In this document: one piece after another, positions 13,001-23,011 of the stretch
Layout of the letters: every line of letters begins with the position of its first letter
Position numbering within the stretch: the first letter of the stretch is position 1
From: Corbicula japonica
Lineage: Eukaryota; Mollusca; Bivalvia; Venerida; Cyrenidae
Reading direction: 5' to 3'
Assembly: GCA_038501625.1 (NCBI GenBank)
Contig: JAZAYU010000003.1
Coordinates: 1,925,001 to 1,989,000 of the forward strand
Length of the DNA stretch: 64,000 nt
Notes under the pieces: model-generated
Database searches by the model: none
What the model was told of the DNA's origin: nothing
What the model saw: only the letters and a program-made list of their open reading frames with translations
Translations under genes and position numbers: made by a program

Positions 13001-16000
13001 TATGGCCCCTTGTTATTACAAATTTTGTTGCAACAGTGGGGGCATCAATGTCCAAGGACACATTCTAGTTTTTGCATGCATCCTTATCAAATCGAATGGT
13101 TCGAACTAATTGACCAAGACAACTTGCACTTGTTTCTTCATATAAGAAATTGCTGGGACAATGTTTTCAAACCTTCATTGGCAAATGGTTGACAGTTCCA
13201 AGGTGTAGCCATTCACTCGTCACGCTTTCATTTTCGTTATTTGTTTGTGGTATCCCATTTGAAAGTTTTCATATACTAGTACTGTGTTTTATAAGTACTT
13301 TATACTCATATACTAGTACTGTGTTTTATAAGTACTTTATACCAGTGACGAACTTTCTTTGCTATGAGCTGTTAGTAGGTGATTTTATATTAGTACAACA
13401 GTGATAATCCACTTGTACTATGCACTGTTAAGGTACCACATGGACGATTCCCCTGTTCTACTCGTTGTTTTGATGAAGTTAGCCTAAATGTTTTCCTATA
13501 GGAGTCGCTGTGGCGGTCATCTTGTACTATGCTGGACAAGAGGCTATCTTACTCTTTTACACGGACAGCACATACAGGGATGAACATCTTCGGATTCACA
13601 AACGAATGCCGACAGATAACTGGTACGGCGAGCTGGTCCTTAAGGGGTGGGCTTTCGGATTTATCGTAAGATATTTTTAATTTTCCTCTGTTGTTTTTTA
13701 GGTTAGAAATGTACAGTTATTGAGATTAGTGCTCTTAAAGCAAGTATTATCAGTATAAATTTTAAAACTTGTAATTTTTAAATTTGTAATAGAATCTAGT
13801 CTGTATGTATTTAAGGTAATTGATGCGACTGCAGATTATGTAAAAATATGTTTCCAATTCTTAGCCGAAGTTCATGTGTTGTTTTTTTGCCGTGTACCTA
13901 AAATTATGCAAGTGTTTTGTTGGATTTAATGCCATACTTTTAATAGTACATCAGTGATCAGTTTTGTTTAAAGTTGACTGAAGAGTGGATTGAACAGTGG
14001 TAAGAATAAAATCGGATGTATGCGCCGTGGCATTATCAACGTAGGCGTACATATCAAGGTCTGTAGTTGTATGCAACGGGAGATCTTTCAAATATAACAT
14101 GAATAATAATGGCCCTAATGTAGAGCCACAAATAGAGCCTTGTGGCACACCGAAAGAAATTAACCACGATTAAGATAAAAATTCACTACATTTTATAAGT
14201 TGAGTTTAATTTACAGATATGAATTTAAAAAGTTAATAACACTTTCGGTAAAATGATGTTATTTTAATTGGTGCAGCACTGAGTATGTCATGGTTAACTT
14301 GTCAAAAGGCCTCTTGAAATCTATCAATAATGTCCCAACAAGATTTCCAGAATCCATATCTTTCAAACAAGAATCTACCATTCGCACGAATGCTGTTTGA
14401 CACGAATGCTGCTTCTGGAATTCAGATTGATAATCATAAATGATATTAATTTTTTTGAAAAAATCATACAGCCGCAATACATTATAAATTACCCAAAACA
14501 TTGACTACGTTTGAAGTCTAGATTGGCCGTTGTTATTCGAAAAAAAAATCATTACCGCCGCCTTTATGTTAACGTTGTACCTTGGCAACTTTGAGTTTAT
14601 CAGGGAACACCCAATCTGAAACACTATTATTATCACTGATGCAAAGGGTGTCGATATATGGTCTTTGCACAGTTTTTATAAATACGGTCCAGTACCATCT
14701 AGACCTGTAGATTAGTTGATATCTATTTTTTTTCAATAACTTTACCGAATTTAAATGAAGTGATAAAATGAATGTTGAAGTAATTTTCCTGCATTGTTCA
14801 TTTAAGCGGGCTACTAAAAGTTTTTTTTTAATTCATATCATTCTGGTTAATGCAACCAACAATATTAACTGGTCATTCGAAGAATTAATTCTAATTTCTG
14901 TTCCTTCAGTAACTTTATTATTGACTCTCAGCCGAGTCGGCAAAGTGTTGCATTTACTGTTTTCAATGTCAGGATTAGATGTAGATTTTTTAAAAGTTGT
15001 CCCGGAGCCATTTCGAACATTTGTTTTTATTGTAAATAAAATATTCTATGGTTCAGTTGTTATTTAAACATTTTTTCAGTATGTTGTGCCTGGGTTGAGC
15101 GGGATTACCGCTTCGTTGTTTTTCAACAGATTTCTGGTAAATTTTTACTTTACATTATCCTCTAACACACATCACATTGTTAAACGCAAGTAATTTGACT
15201 TTTCTTTTGAAAACAGGTAATTGCAGATTTGGGACAGGCGCTGTCTGTTTCCATGGTGTTTGCAGTTGAATATTTGGCCATAGCTGTTGTACTTTTAAGT
15301 TTTAAATTAAATAATCTTAAAAAAGGTTAAAATTATTCCAAAACTGCATTTATTTCAAATGAAACTAATATTCGAGCGTGTAGTCTCCTATGACAACTCT
15401 TGCTATTTATTGTAAGCTAGGCTGTATTGATCATGTTAATACTTTGAACATATAACCTGGCAACAAGATTATAAAACTGAGATTGGAAATCAGTTTCAAA
15501 TCTCAAGACTCTAATGGCATAAATGGCGACTGGTCGCCAATCAGATGCTTGAGATTTGAGACCTGTTTCCATGCTCAGTTTTTGCAAATCTGGTTTATAG
15601 ACCGTGCTGCACGTGATAATAGCAGTGTTTGCGGTGTTCGTCGGTAGCTTTCTGCATACAGGTGGTTGTCTCACCCTGATCATATACAGGCTACTCGTCG
15701 TAGAAGGAGCATCTAGGTACAACCCTTGGCTTAGCGACTGCATTTATGATGAGTAAGTTTACCATAGTCAATCTTATTTATATGCTGATTCTTGAAACAC
15801 ATTCCTTTCACGACAACAAAATTCTGTATTTTCAACTACAAAAAAGCCTGTGACCAGCGGTGTATATGCACGATATTCAATGTTTACTGGTCAACCAAGA
15901 TAAATTGCAGATGTTTTGTCTATAAATAGAATGCATACACAATAAAAGGTAAATTAAACAAATAACGTTTTTTTTATCAAATTAATGTTAAATGTAAAAT

Positions 16001-17742
16001 CGTCTAAAAACCTAGTTGTCTAGGCAGCGAGGATCTGTTAGATCATTTTTCTAGGCCATAGGTTCGAATCCTATTAATGGCACTTTTACCTTTTTAAGAC
16101 ACGTCTTACATAATTTTATTGTTTCATTTATACCAGTTAAAGTTATCCATTAAATACCCTTTCCTTCAGAGTTTTCTTATTTTGTAACAATCAATATTTC
16201 GATTGCGAATTTGCATATAAAGTGGCATATGCAAATTCCTAAATGAATAATGTATGAAATATACTAAAACATCCTTGTTTTTTTTTCTTGATCTCGAGAA
16301 ATGAGTTAACTCAAACTACTGCATTAATGTTTTGAAAAAAATAAGCGAAAAAAAATAATTAAAAAACCTACGACCATACTTGCACTTTTGCAAAGTGAAT
16401 ATTGCCAATCGATCTCGTGAACGCCATTCGTAAAAATAGCTTTTGCTGTTCCCCAAAAATGAAGTCGATGCGCATACATGTTTGCGGATGGTTTGTTGGT
16501 AGAAAGATTGGAAGAACTATTTTCTTTTATTTTTGTACCAATAGTTTCAACGAATCAACGATTGAGGACGAGCGGTGTTTGACCGGGCATCGAGCGCTAG
16601 CGCTGTCTATAGCAGCGATCTGTGTCGCTTTCGTTGGCTGGATATTTCTTCTTGCAGAAACTCTCTACACCGGTTTTATTTTTCATAACATTGGAAAGGT
16701 AATTAAAAGTAATCGCACATTCGCTTCAATGTCTTGATTGTGTTGTTGATTCGCCTGTTTGCGATATTTAGATCGTCATAAAGAAATGTTCGAATTACAA
16801 ATGATTGTTTGAACCGTGTCGACTGGGTATCTGGCGAAATGATCAGAGTGTGGAATCAATGTCATGTTTACTTTCTTTATTTGATGTTTTCGACATTGAA
16901 GTGGAGGAGCAGGCAGGCATAAAGTAAGGTCTCTTCGGCACAGAAAGAACTATAATTTATATTCCCAATGTTTGGTGTTTAATGCCAACTTTACCAAAAT
17001 ATGAAGCGTAATGCACACGGGTCCCGCTTCAGAATATTTTTTAATGTGAAATTTGGTTCGTATGGGAAGCATTTTTCGAAAAAAGGTTCGCTTATGTACC
17101 TGAATTCGTTTAACATGTTTGTATACTATGGCAACTTATGTCAAATCCTTTATTTACGTGTTTACGAAACCATGACTTTTATTTTGCTAGTCACGGAAAA
17201 CACAATATAACGCTCAAGATACCAGAGTAAAGCGGCCAAAGAAAAGACGTCGTGCGTCAGTCCCTGAACCTTGTACGAGTATGGAGACACCGTCAATGCC
17301 TACCGACGACGTCGAAACAGATAAACATGATGTCCCGACGGATGCTCGCGAACCTTCCGCTGGTAACCTAGTATACATGTTTAACATAAAATCGTGTAAA
17401 CTACTTAGCAAAATTCTGTTATGTAAATGTGGAACTTCCTTTGAGATCATTAACTAGGGGTTAAATTGTTCCGAATGAGGCCCACCCTTAAACATGGCTC
17501 ATGTTTAAAAAAAGAAAAGCTAACATAATGACTTGTATTAAGAATAAGTTTTTATTTTTTTGCAGTATATTAAATTAGATTTTTCTACCATACAGCTTAT
17601 TTTAATAGCGTAATTTAATGATGATATTAATGTTTTGTTTTCTGTGATTTTAGGTAAAGACAACGAGGCCTTCAAAGATGAAGATCAGGGTCAAGGCCAG
17701 ACTGACATAGAACTGAGCAATTTGACTGTTTATGCTTTTTAA
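10073..17742 (+). CDS. multi-pass membrane protein, unknown family, 307 aa, 8 exons
   Basis: Exons: 10073-10136, 13502-13665, 15080-15136, 15217-15288, 15601-15752, 16545-16698, 17191-17362, 17654-17742. All borders are GT-AG and the phases (1,0,0,0,2,0,1) join into one 924-nt frame ending in TAA, which is strong support although no RNA was seen. The protein starts MAANTIYRV. Hydrophobic stretches lie at about residues 8-30, 70-95, 103-140 and 186-210, so roughly four membrane passes. A loop at 150-185 has CIYDDFNES (possible N-glycosylation at NES) and a further Cys in DERCLTGH. The tail from about 222 is hydrophilic, with a basic cluster KRPKKRRRAS (NLS-like, also a PKA-type RRRAS site) and then an acidic, Ser/Thr/Pro-rich end. 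The layout recalls TMEM179-type tetraspans but I cannot claim homology. The donor of exon 4 (GTACTT) is the weakest junction. Confidence 0.82.
10670..12130 (+). repeat. bivalve-type tandem array, about 165-bp unit, about 8 copies
   Basis: This lies in intron 1 of the membrane-protein gene. It opens with 'tatagcccgccgatgaaatc' and GTCC-rich words near 10710-10760. It then repeats a unit of about 165 bases carrying 'ggatggatttcaatgaaa', 'ggagccatcaataccaagag', 'cacagagttatggccctttg' and 'atgcattatgcatat'. Phase-keeping makes the open frames at 10679-11915 look alike; they are repeat translations and not a protein family. Confidence 0.9.
12558..12709. repeat. fold-back element, about 70-bp arms around a 12-base loop
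   Basis: The sequence 12558-12627 is the near-exact reverse complement of 12640-12709. The inner 50 bases (from CTGAGATTGGAAACC inward) are perfect and the loop is only 12628-12639. This is a long hairpin in intron 1. An older relative with the same arm words (GATTGGAAAT, TCAAATCTCAAG, CAGATGCTTGAGATTTGAG) sits at 15466-15580 in intron 4, so this is a dispersed fold-back or MITE family and not a unique structure. Confidence 0.9.
12789..13071 (+). repeat. bivalve repeat with TATGCCCCCAC ends
   Basis: It starts with the hairpin 'tatgcccccacaaagtggg', then a CGTCCGTCCGTACGTCC run (12829-12872), a stretch with 'ctcctcctaaactataa' and 'agttatggccccttg', and closes near 'agtgggggcatcaatgtcc' at 13035-13055. 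The opposed GCCCCCAC / GTGGGGGC words form its termini. It lies in intron 1. Confidence 0.75.
13267..13341. repeat. 37-bp direct duplication
   Basis: The block 'catatactagtactgtgtt' plus 'ttataagtactttatac' occurs twice back to back. It is intronic, just upstream of exon 2. Confidence 0.85.
13950..14700 (-). pseudogene. dead LINE reverse-transcriptase fragment
   Basis: Minus-strand frames in intron 2 read as a non-LTR retrotransposon reverse transcriptase. Near 14640 there is DWVFPDKLKVAKV. Then 14259-14501 has HSCQTAFVRMVDS and LLIDFKRPFDK, and 13951-14148 has PQGSICGSTLGPLLF, DLPLHTTTDLDMYA and TAHTSD. This is the order of RT motifs in Jockey/CR1-like elements. The catalytic YADD box has become YAYVDN, and the frame is broken between the pieces, so it cannot be active. 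Both ends are truncated. Confidence 0.8.
15460..15600. repeat. degenerate second copy of the fold-back family
   Basis: Arms of the 12558-12709 family recur here with mismatches and a shortened left side. The copy ends directly at the acceptor AG (15599-15600) of exon 5, so the repeat supplies part of the intron 4 branch-point region and 3' splice site. Confidence 0.75.
16019..16086 (+). repeat. tRNA-like remnant (SINE or tRNA pseudogene)
   Basis: A perfect B-box-like GGTTCGAATCC at about 16062-16072 follows an imperfect A-box-like TAGGCAGCGAGG at 16021-16032. No well-paired acceptor stem or anticodon arm could be drawn, so it is a relic and not a functional tRNA. Confidence 0.4.
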
Positions 17743-18525
17743 GGCTCTTAGTTGTAATCTGCCACATGCCGTGATAGCAGTAATGGAAACACTACGTATC
17801 ATGAGCTTGGAGCTGAACTGAATATTCCCTTCATAATTCTATATGACTTAGACCAGTATTGCACATAGGCCTCAGTATCAGTGTCTGCTTTATGAAATAA
17901 GTATACAGTTTCAGACCAAGTCGATTAAGCTTAAAATGGTTAACAGATTAAAATAAAAACTTCAGGCTCGTTTTGGAATCCCGGGCAAAAATAGAACTAG
18001 AAACTAGTAAAATGCTAGACTACTCACTTGCGTGATGCACATTCAGTTTCATTTGTGCGCTTTATAGAGTATTATTGATTTTCAATTTACACAATCTTGA
18101 AAAGATCAGTCAGATGAATTTGAAAGTAAACCTTAAGTGTGCTGTTAGGACTTTCGAGTGGTGTATCTGTAGATCACCATCAACTAACTGTTGTTGTTGT
18201 TGTTGATCACCATCAACTAACTGGAATATATTGTAACTGTTGCAGATAAAATGTGTCACTGAAACGAATCTATTGTCAAATGCGTTACTTATACTTTGCC
18301 TAAATAATATTTATGTCTTGTTGAAAGCTAACTACATTAGCATAGCTGTGAAGTCGAATCTCAGAAAGGCATGCATACCTTGTAATGTAGATGTGTATAT
18401 AATAGTCATATACTTGTAAACTGTTTCATCGTGTGCAGCACCACTGAGTTTGTTCTACTGAACATGCATATCTTATCAACATTTGTTTTTGTGAATACTC
18501 GCATATTACCTAATAGTATCATGGA

Positions 18526-18531
18526 AATAAA
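18526..18531 (+). terminator. AATAAA polyadenylation signal of the membrane-protein gene
   Basis: This is the first good AATAAA after the stop codon at 17742, implying a 3' UTR of about 800 bases. The 3' UTR has a small duplication at 18175-18220 ('gatcaccatcaactaactg' twice around a GTT run). No other gene is seen between 17743 and 18531. Confidence 0.55.
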
Positions 18532-18584
18532 GATATTAACTGATTGATTGCGTGATGGATCGAAGTAACTTGAACTTTATCATG

Positions 18585-18661
<77 letters not shown>

Positions 18662-18667
18662 ATATAA
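18585..18667. repeat. (AT)n microsatellite
   Basis: About 40 AT units with one phase slip near 18650. It lies just past the end of the membrane-protein gene. Confidence 0.97.
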
Positions 18668-19615
18668 TTGTGAAAATGCGTTAAGAGTGACGATTTGATA
18701 TATTATTGTATTATCAGTTCATGGTTGTGATAACACTTTTTTATGCCCCGTCATTCGACGAAATATTTTTTCAAGCCTCGCCCTGTATATAGTTAAGCAA
18801 GTTCATTCTCAGTAAGACAGAACCGTATATTTTATTAGCTCTTTACTCCGTGGATACTCCTTTCATTGTTAAAGGATTGCTGTCGTTTGGAAACGCTTTT
18901 CATTACATGTGACAACTGTCAAGTTTTCATACCATTTGCAACCATATAATTCCCCGTTGCATACATCTAGCATTGGCTATTTGCTTTCGTAATGTCTTTT
19001 ACCGGTAAATATTTATAATTAATTTTGCCATATCGCAGGCAAACCAAATAAAATATTAAAATACTACTGTTGTCCGAATAAACGATCAAGTGCGCAAATG
19101 AAGTGTCATGTAGGCTCCAAATCATGTCAATCACAAGACACGTTTTAGTAACATTTTACTATAAACGTATTAAAACGGCTAACAAGTGCTCAAGGAAGGT
19201 TTATCCTACCTATTTTAAAGTAGCTGTTTTATGGTTCTGGTTTCAGTTTATTTAATTGCAAACTGTTAGAGGAAGAATCAAAGTAAAATGGGCACTAACT
19301 GGAACGGAAATGATGAAACCTAAGGGATCAACATCATCATCTTAAACAGGCACGGAATTGGGCCGGAAACAGAAATGATAAACTCGCCGACAGCAACATC
19401 ATCAGTAGCTGGAAACGCTGCGAAACGATTAGGAAACATCGTCAGTTGAAATGATTGAAGGAAACACTCTTGTAACGTTTCAGTATTAATGGGATAATGT
19501 ATTCAGCAGAACACAAGACACACTAGGAACTGATCGACGATAAATAGATAAGAGAACACAATTCTGATTCACGACAGACAAATTTTTTTACACTAAGTCA
19601 TGTTTATGTTTTGCG

Positions 19616-19618
<3 letters not shown>
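18668..19618. other. intergenic, nothing recognised
   Basis: This is the space between the 3' ends of the membrane-protein gene (+) and the first ALF gene (-). No coding segment or repeat border was found on either strand. Confidence 0.4.

Positions 19619-19672
<54 letters not shown>
19619..19672. repeat. (ATA)n microsatellite
   Basis: About 18 copies of a TAA/ATA triplet, starting just past the poly(A) signal of the minus-strand ALF gene. The other ALF gene has the complementary TTA run inside its second intron. Confidence 0.97.
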
Positions 19673-19673
<1 letters not shown>

Positions 19674-19686
19674 GACTAAAACATAT

Positions 19687-19692
19687 TTTATT
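19687..19692 (-). terminator. AATAAA signal of ALF-like gene A
   Basis: TTTATT on the plus strand reads as AATAAA on the minus strand, about 120 bases after the stop codon of the ALF-like gene, a normal 3' UTR length. Confidence 0.6.
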
Positions 19693-19809
19693 GCAAGATT
19701 AAAACATGAATTTACACTCTAAATTATTTATGTAATATTTATATCTACAAGCCTTTCTTATATTTGTCTTCACACTGTTTGATATTGTGTTTGTTTCTTT
19801 TCCATCCAT

Positions 19810-21175
19810 CTATATTTTATTCATTAGATTCTGAATACAGTGCTCAACGGCGCCACCTCTACTGTTTTTATGCACTGTCTCTGTCTGTTTTGTGCAGGAA
19901 TCGGTGCAAGTTCCCCTGTACTTCCACCTGAAACCCCTGAACACACCCTTAAACGACCAGCTGATTACGCAACCTTCCTTTAAGGGTATCTAAAATATTA
20001 AAACAGTTAAATATTAGACGATAATGTTGTTCGTTTAGTGAATTCATACTCGCCTTGTTATAGGGCCCGATGCCAGAGGCACTAAAACATGGCAAATGTG
20101 AATTCAGTTGATTAATGATTTTTTTTAATGAACAAACTAAAAACCTCAAATTCGTATGAAGACTAAACTCGGCCAATACTAGAATTGCTGGGCCAATACG
20201 GGTATTGCTGGGCCAAATCGGATATTGTTAGGCGAATACGGGTATTGCTAGGCCAATAAGAGGTAATCAATAATATATGGTACTGTAAAGGTAAGATTGT
20301 TTTGTATGTACATTAGTAATATATCGAGGTTGCACGCTATACAGTTAAAACTCCTTCTTGAATTCAATATAGTTACGACAATCTTGCATGCAAATCCTCG
20401 ATTTATTCCAACGTGCATGCACAATGTTTAGTTTTGTCTGGCGGCAGTAAAATGTCACCATGTACTTCGAATTAATGTTGTAATTTATTTCAATTGTTCC
20501 TTTGTGATCATGAGGCTTGAGCAACATTTCGCCAACGCCGGTGCTAGGCGGCACATTTATTACATTATCAACGGCACATTTATTACATTATCAAGTGCAA
20601 CATATTACGGCTAGGTCTAGCGGACTTCATTATTTCAAGTATGTGCTTTGTTTTTAATAACAGTTATACAGAAATAATAATAATCGTAGATTTGAAACAC
20701 AGTTGGCGTTTATTTTTTAAGGTTTCTGTGTAACTGCCTTACCTGTCCGTCACCGGAAGTCCCCATTGCATTAGCAATACCTGTCACTGTATCTAAAGCT
20801 AATTTTGCGTCTACCAAAAAACCCACAAACGATTCACCTGGTACCACTAAAAGATACAAATCATGAGTCAGTAATATTTATGCCACGATAAGACAAACAT
20901 GCACTGGAAGGTTTGACTTTTCAAACACTAACAAATCAACAGTAGAGGTACTTTGCACAATTATACAATGTTGCGGAAGTAAGGCAAACAGACGTAATAT
21001 AACTTGTCATTATGTCGCTCAATTAAGTTTTGCATCCCTTAAAGTTTCGTCCTGGAGCTTAAAAATACATTTTAGCTGGTGTGTGTTGTGTACAACTTCA
21101 AATAAAAGTGTTACATTTAAACTTACCGAGACTGAGCAGCACCAACAGTGCCAAGCCTGCGAGTTTCTTCTCCAT
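19810..21175 (-). CDS. anti-lipopolysaccharide factor-like secreted peptide A, 110 aa, 3 exons
   Basis: Exons 21127-21175, 20743-20846, 19810-19989; all GT-AG, phases 1 and 0. The protein begins MEKKLAGLALLVLLSLG, a typical signal peptide. An amphipathic region follows (about residues 22-45), then the core encoded by exon 3: C-VISWSFKG...FRWKYRGT-C-TDS-C, and SRGGAVEHC near the end. In ALF/scygonadin proteins two Cys close a basic beta-hairpin that binds lipid A. Here the loop between the first two Cys is exactly 20 residues, as in horseshoe-crab ALF, with the shared WKY.G and SGAVEH-like words. Loop charge is about +5 (K,R,R,K,R). Two further Cys (TDSC and EHC) are not in the classic two-Cys form. 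Its paralogue lies 1.8 kb away in opposite orientation with the same exon structure. The family call is strong by motif; antibacterial action is inferred. Confidence 0.85.
20176..20262. repeat. about 22-24-bp tandem repeat, 4 copies
   Basis: Variants of 'gctgggccaatacgggtatt' are repeated four times inside intron 2 of ALF-like gene A. Confidence 0.8.
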
Positions 21176-21220
21176 CGTGAACAATGCGCTTACTTACTGT
21201 TCATTTGCTTTAGGATGCCC

Positions 21221-21226
21221 TTTATA
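21221..21226 (-). promoter_or_regulatory. TATA box of ALF-like gene A
   Basis: The minus strand reads GCTATAAAGGGC. The box ends 46 bases before the ATG, which fits a short 5' UTR and an inducible effector-type promoter. The paralogue has a TATTTAA at the same distance. Confidence 0.6.
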
Positions 21227-22957
21227 GCGTGAGCCAAATACGACGAGAGACAAAAACTAGACAGTTGGCAAGTTTCGATTGGGTACACAACATCCTATTT
21301 TGCTAGATTTCTTAAGCTTTACATCATGTAAATGAAACAGGATATGCACATACATTGTAAGCAGGGTCTCTATAATTTACAATTGATTTACGACCCTGTT
21401 GTAAGATAGATCTCTTAAAACTTAATGTCACTTTTGTTTTTGCAAGTTATGTCTTTTGTTTTGTCAACAAAACCGAACGCAATTATGGACAGTTTTCTCC
21501 GTAGTCAAATGGTTAAGTCGTCGATGGTTCGAGCTTCATCATGGGTTTGTTCTTACATGAACGGTTGATGAGCCGCCAGCTAGTTTGATAAAGATTACCG
21601 GTTGCCTACTTTTTAAACCTTGCGTTACTGCTTTGATATCTAATAAGTAAATTTATGAAAGAAAAAAAAACAACACTTATCCGACACTCAACACTTTTAC
21701 ATGTAGCATTAGTTAAAATATAATTTGTTTAAGGCAAATTTATTTGGGATATGCTATTCAATCTTCTATTCCAAATCCAGATCTAAAGACAGGCATCATT
21801 TTTTTCTTTCATAAAGGCCTCATTGTTTCTTCATGCGAAGTTGTAAAATGACATAAATATAGGCTGTAAAAGACTCTTTATTTTGGCAGCATAATACTAG
21901 CTTTAGACTCCGCTTGTAAAAGGCTGTTCAACGTTGACGTACGATGAATGGTTTCATTTTATTGTGTTGTGTTTCTGGATGTCTGCATAAAACTATGTGT
22001 AGACTCCGCTTGTAAGGGTTATAGTGGTCAATAGGCGAAGTATCTGCTTTAAACCATAACTGACATATATTCGTATAATGCAAATTTAGAACATGTAATA
22101 ATTAAGATTAAACAAGCGTACTTAATAACTTGTACTTGATCGACGTTATGATCATCTGTGATGAGCTCGTCCTTGCTTGTCTATGTAAATATACTTCTCA
22201 AAGTTTGCTAAGCACCAAGTTAACCACACATCTTTGTGAAGTCTGTATATAAACAATTTTATTGTAAATCGTTTAGTGATGCTTCGAGACGATCACCCCT
22301 GTAAACATAACCATGAATGACAGTCGTGCAAACGAAGTGACCCTCTTTTTTTCACAGTATTCAATTTACGCTGCACACATGTAACCGACATTAACATTTT
22401 GTAGATACTCAATCTTTACTTTCAATTGCCGAAAAAAAGAAGATTTTTATGATTCAATCAATGTAAATGCGAATGTTATAAGACATTTATGTTGTTTTTG
22501 TTTTGGCAAATATAGACTTTTTCAAATTTCCAAGTATCCCATTCAAATTCAAAATAAACGCATGTAAAGCCCGTGAACACATTCCAATTGTTAAAACCTT
22601 TGTCTTTATTGTTTAATCAGTCATTATTCCGGAAAATAAAAAGGAAATAAAAAAATAAAATTAATAACTGACATAAACCTGACGAAATGCACAAACATTG
22701 TCCAAGAATTGGTTCTTAGCAAACGTTGAAAAGTATATTATCCATAACGTTTTAATTTTGTGGTTTTTCTTTAGCAATTACCGTTTTTACCCTTTTTTTC
22801 TGAAAATTACGACACATACTTGATAAAATACAAATTTCCCCTTATGTTAGAATATCCTGTTTGACTGAAATGTTTACTTACATTTTATCCTAGAAAAACC
22901 AGTGGTGTAAAACCTAATCGAATCGTGACAACATAGTTCATTTCTTGTTTGTCTCAT
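21227..22957. other. shared intergenic region between divergent ALF genes
   Basis: No gene was found. It holds a partial tRNA-like relic at 21500-21545 (TAGTCAAATGG, then GGTTCGAGC) and a small duplication 'tagactccgcttgtaa' at 21904 and 21999. As the only space between the two head-to-head ALF starts it is the likely site of common immune regulation, but I did not find a convincing kappa-B or GATA cluster by eye. Confidence 0.4.
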
Positions 22958-22959
22958 AC

Positions 22960-22966
22960 TATTTAA
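22960..22966 (+). promoter_or_regulatory. TATA-like box of ALF-like gene B
   Basis: TATTTAA ends 46 bases before the ATG at 23012, matching the spacing of the TATA box in the divergent paralogue. Confidence 0.45.
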
Positions 22967-23011
22967 ACAACAAGAGAGCTGTTGAAATGTTCAAATAACA
23001 TTGCTTGCAAG

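Noticed and set aside
15417..15743. 108-codon minus-strand frame
   Set aside because: It is antisense to exon 5 of the membrane-protein gene and to the fold-back repeat. The plus-strand exon has matching phases on both sides.
16402..16544. N-terminal extension of the frame over exon 6 of the membrane-protein gene, starting at its own ATG
   Set aside because: The acceptor at 16543-16544 joins in phase with exon 5, and the upstream part lacks hydrophobic or conserved character.
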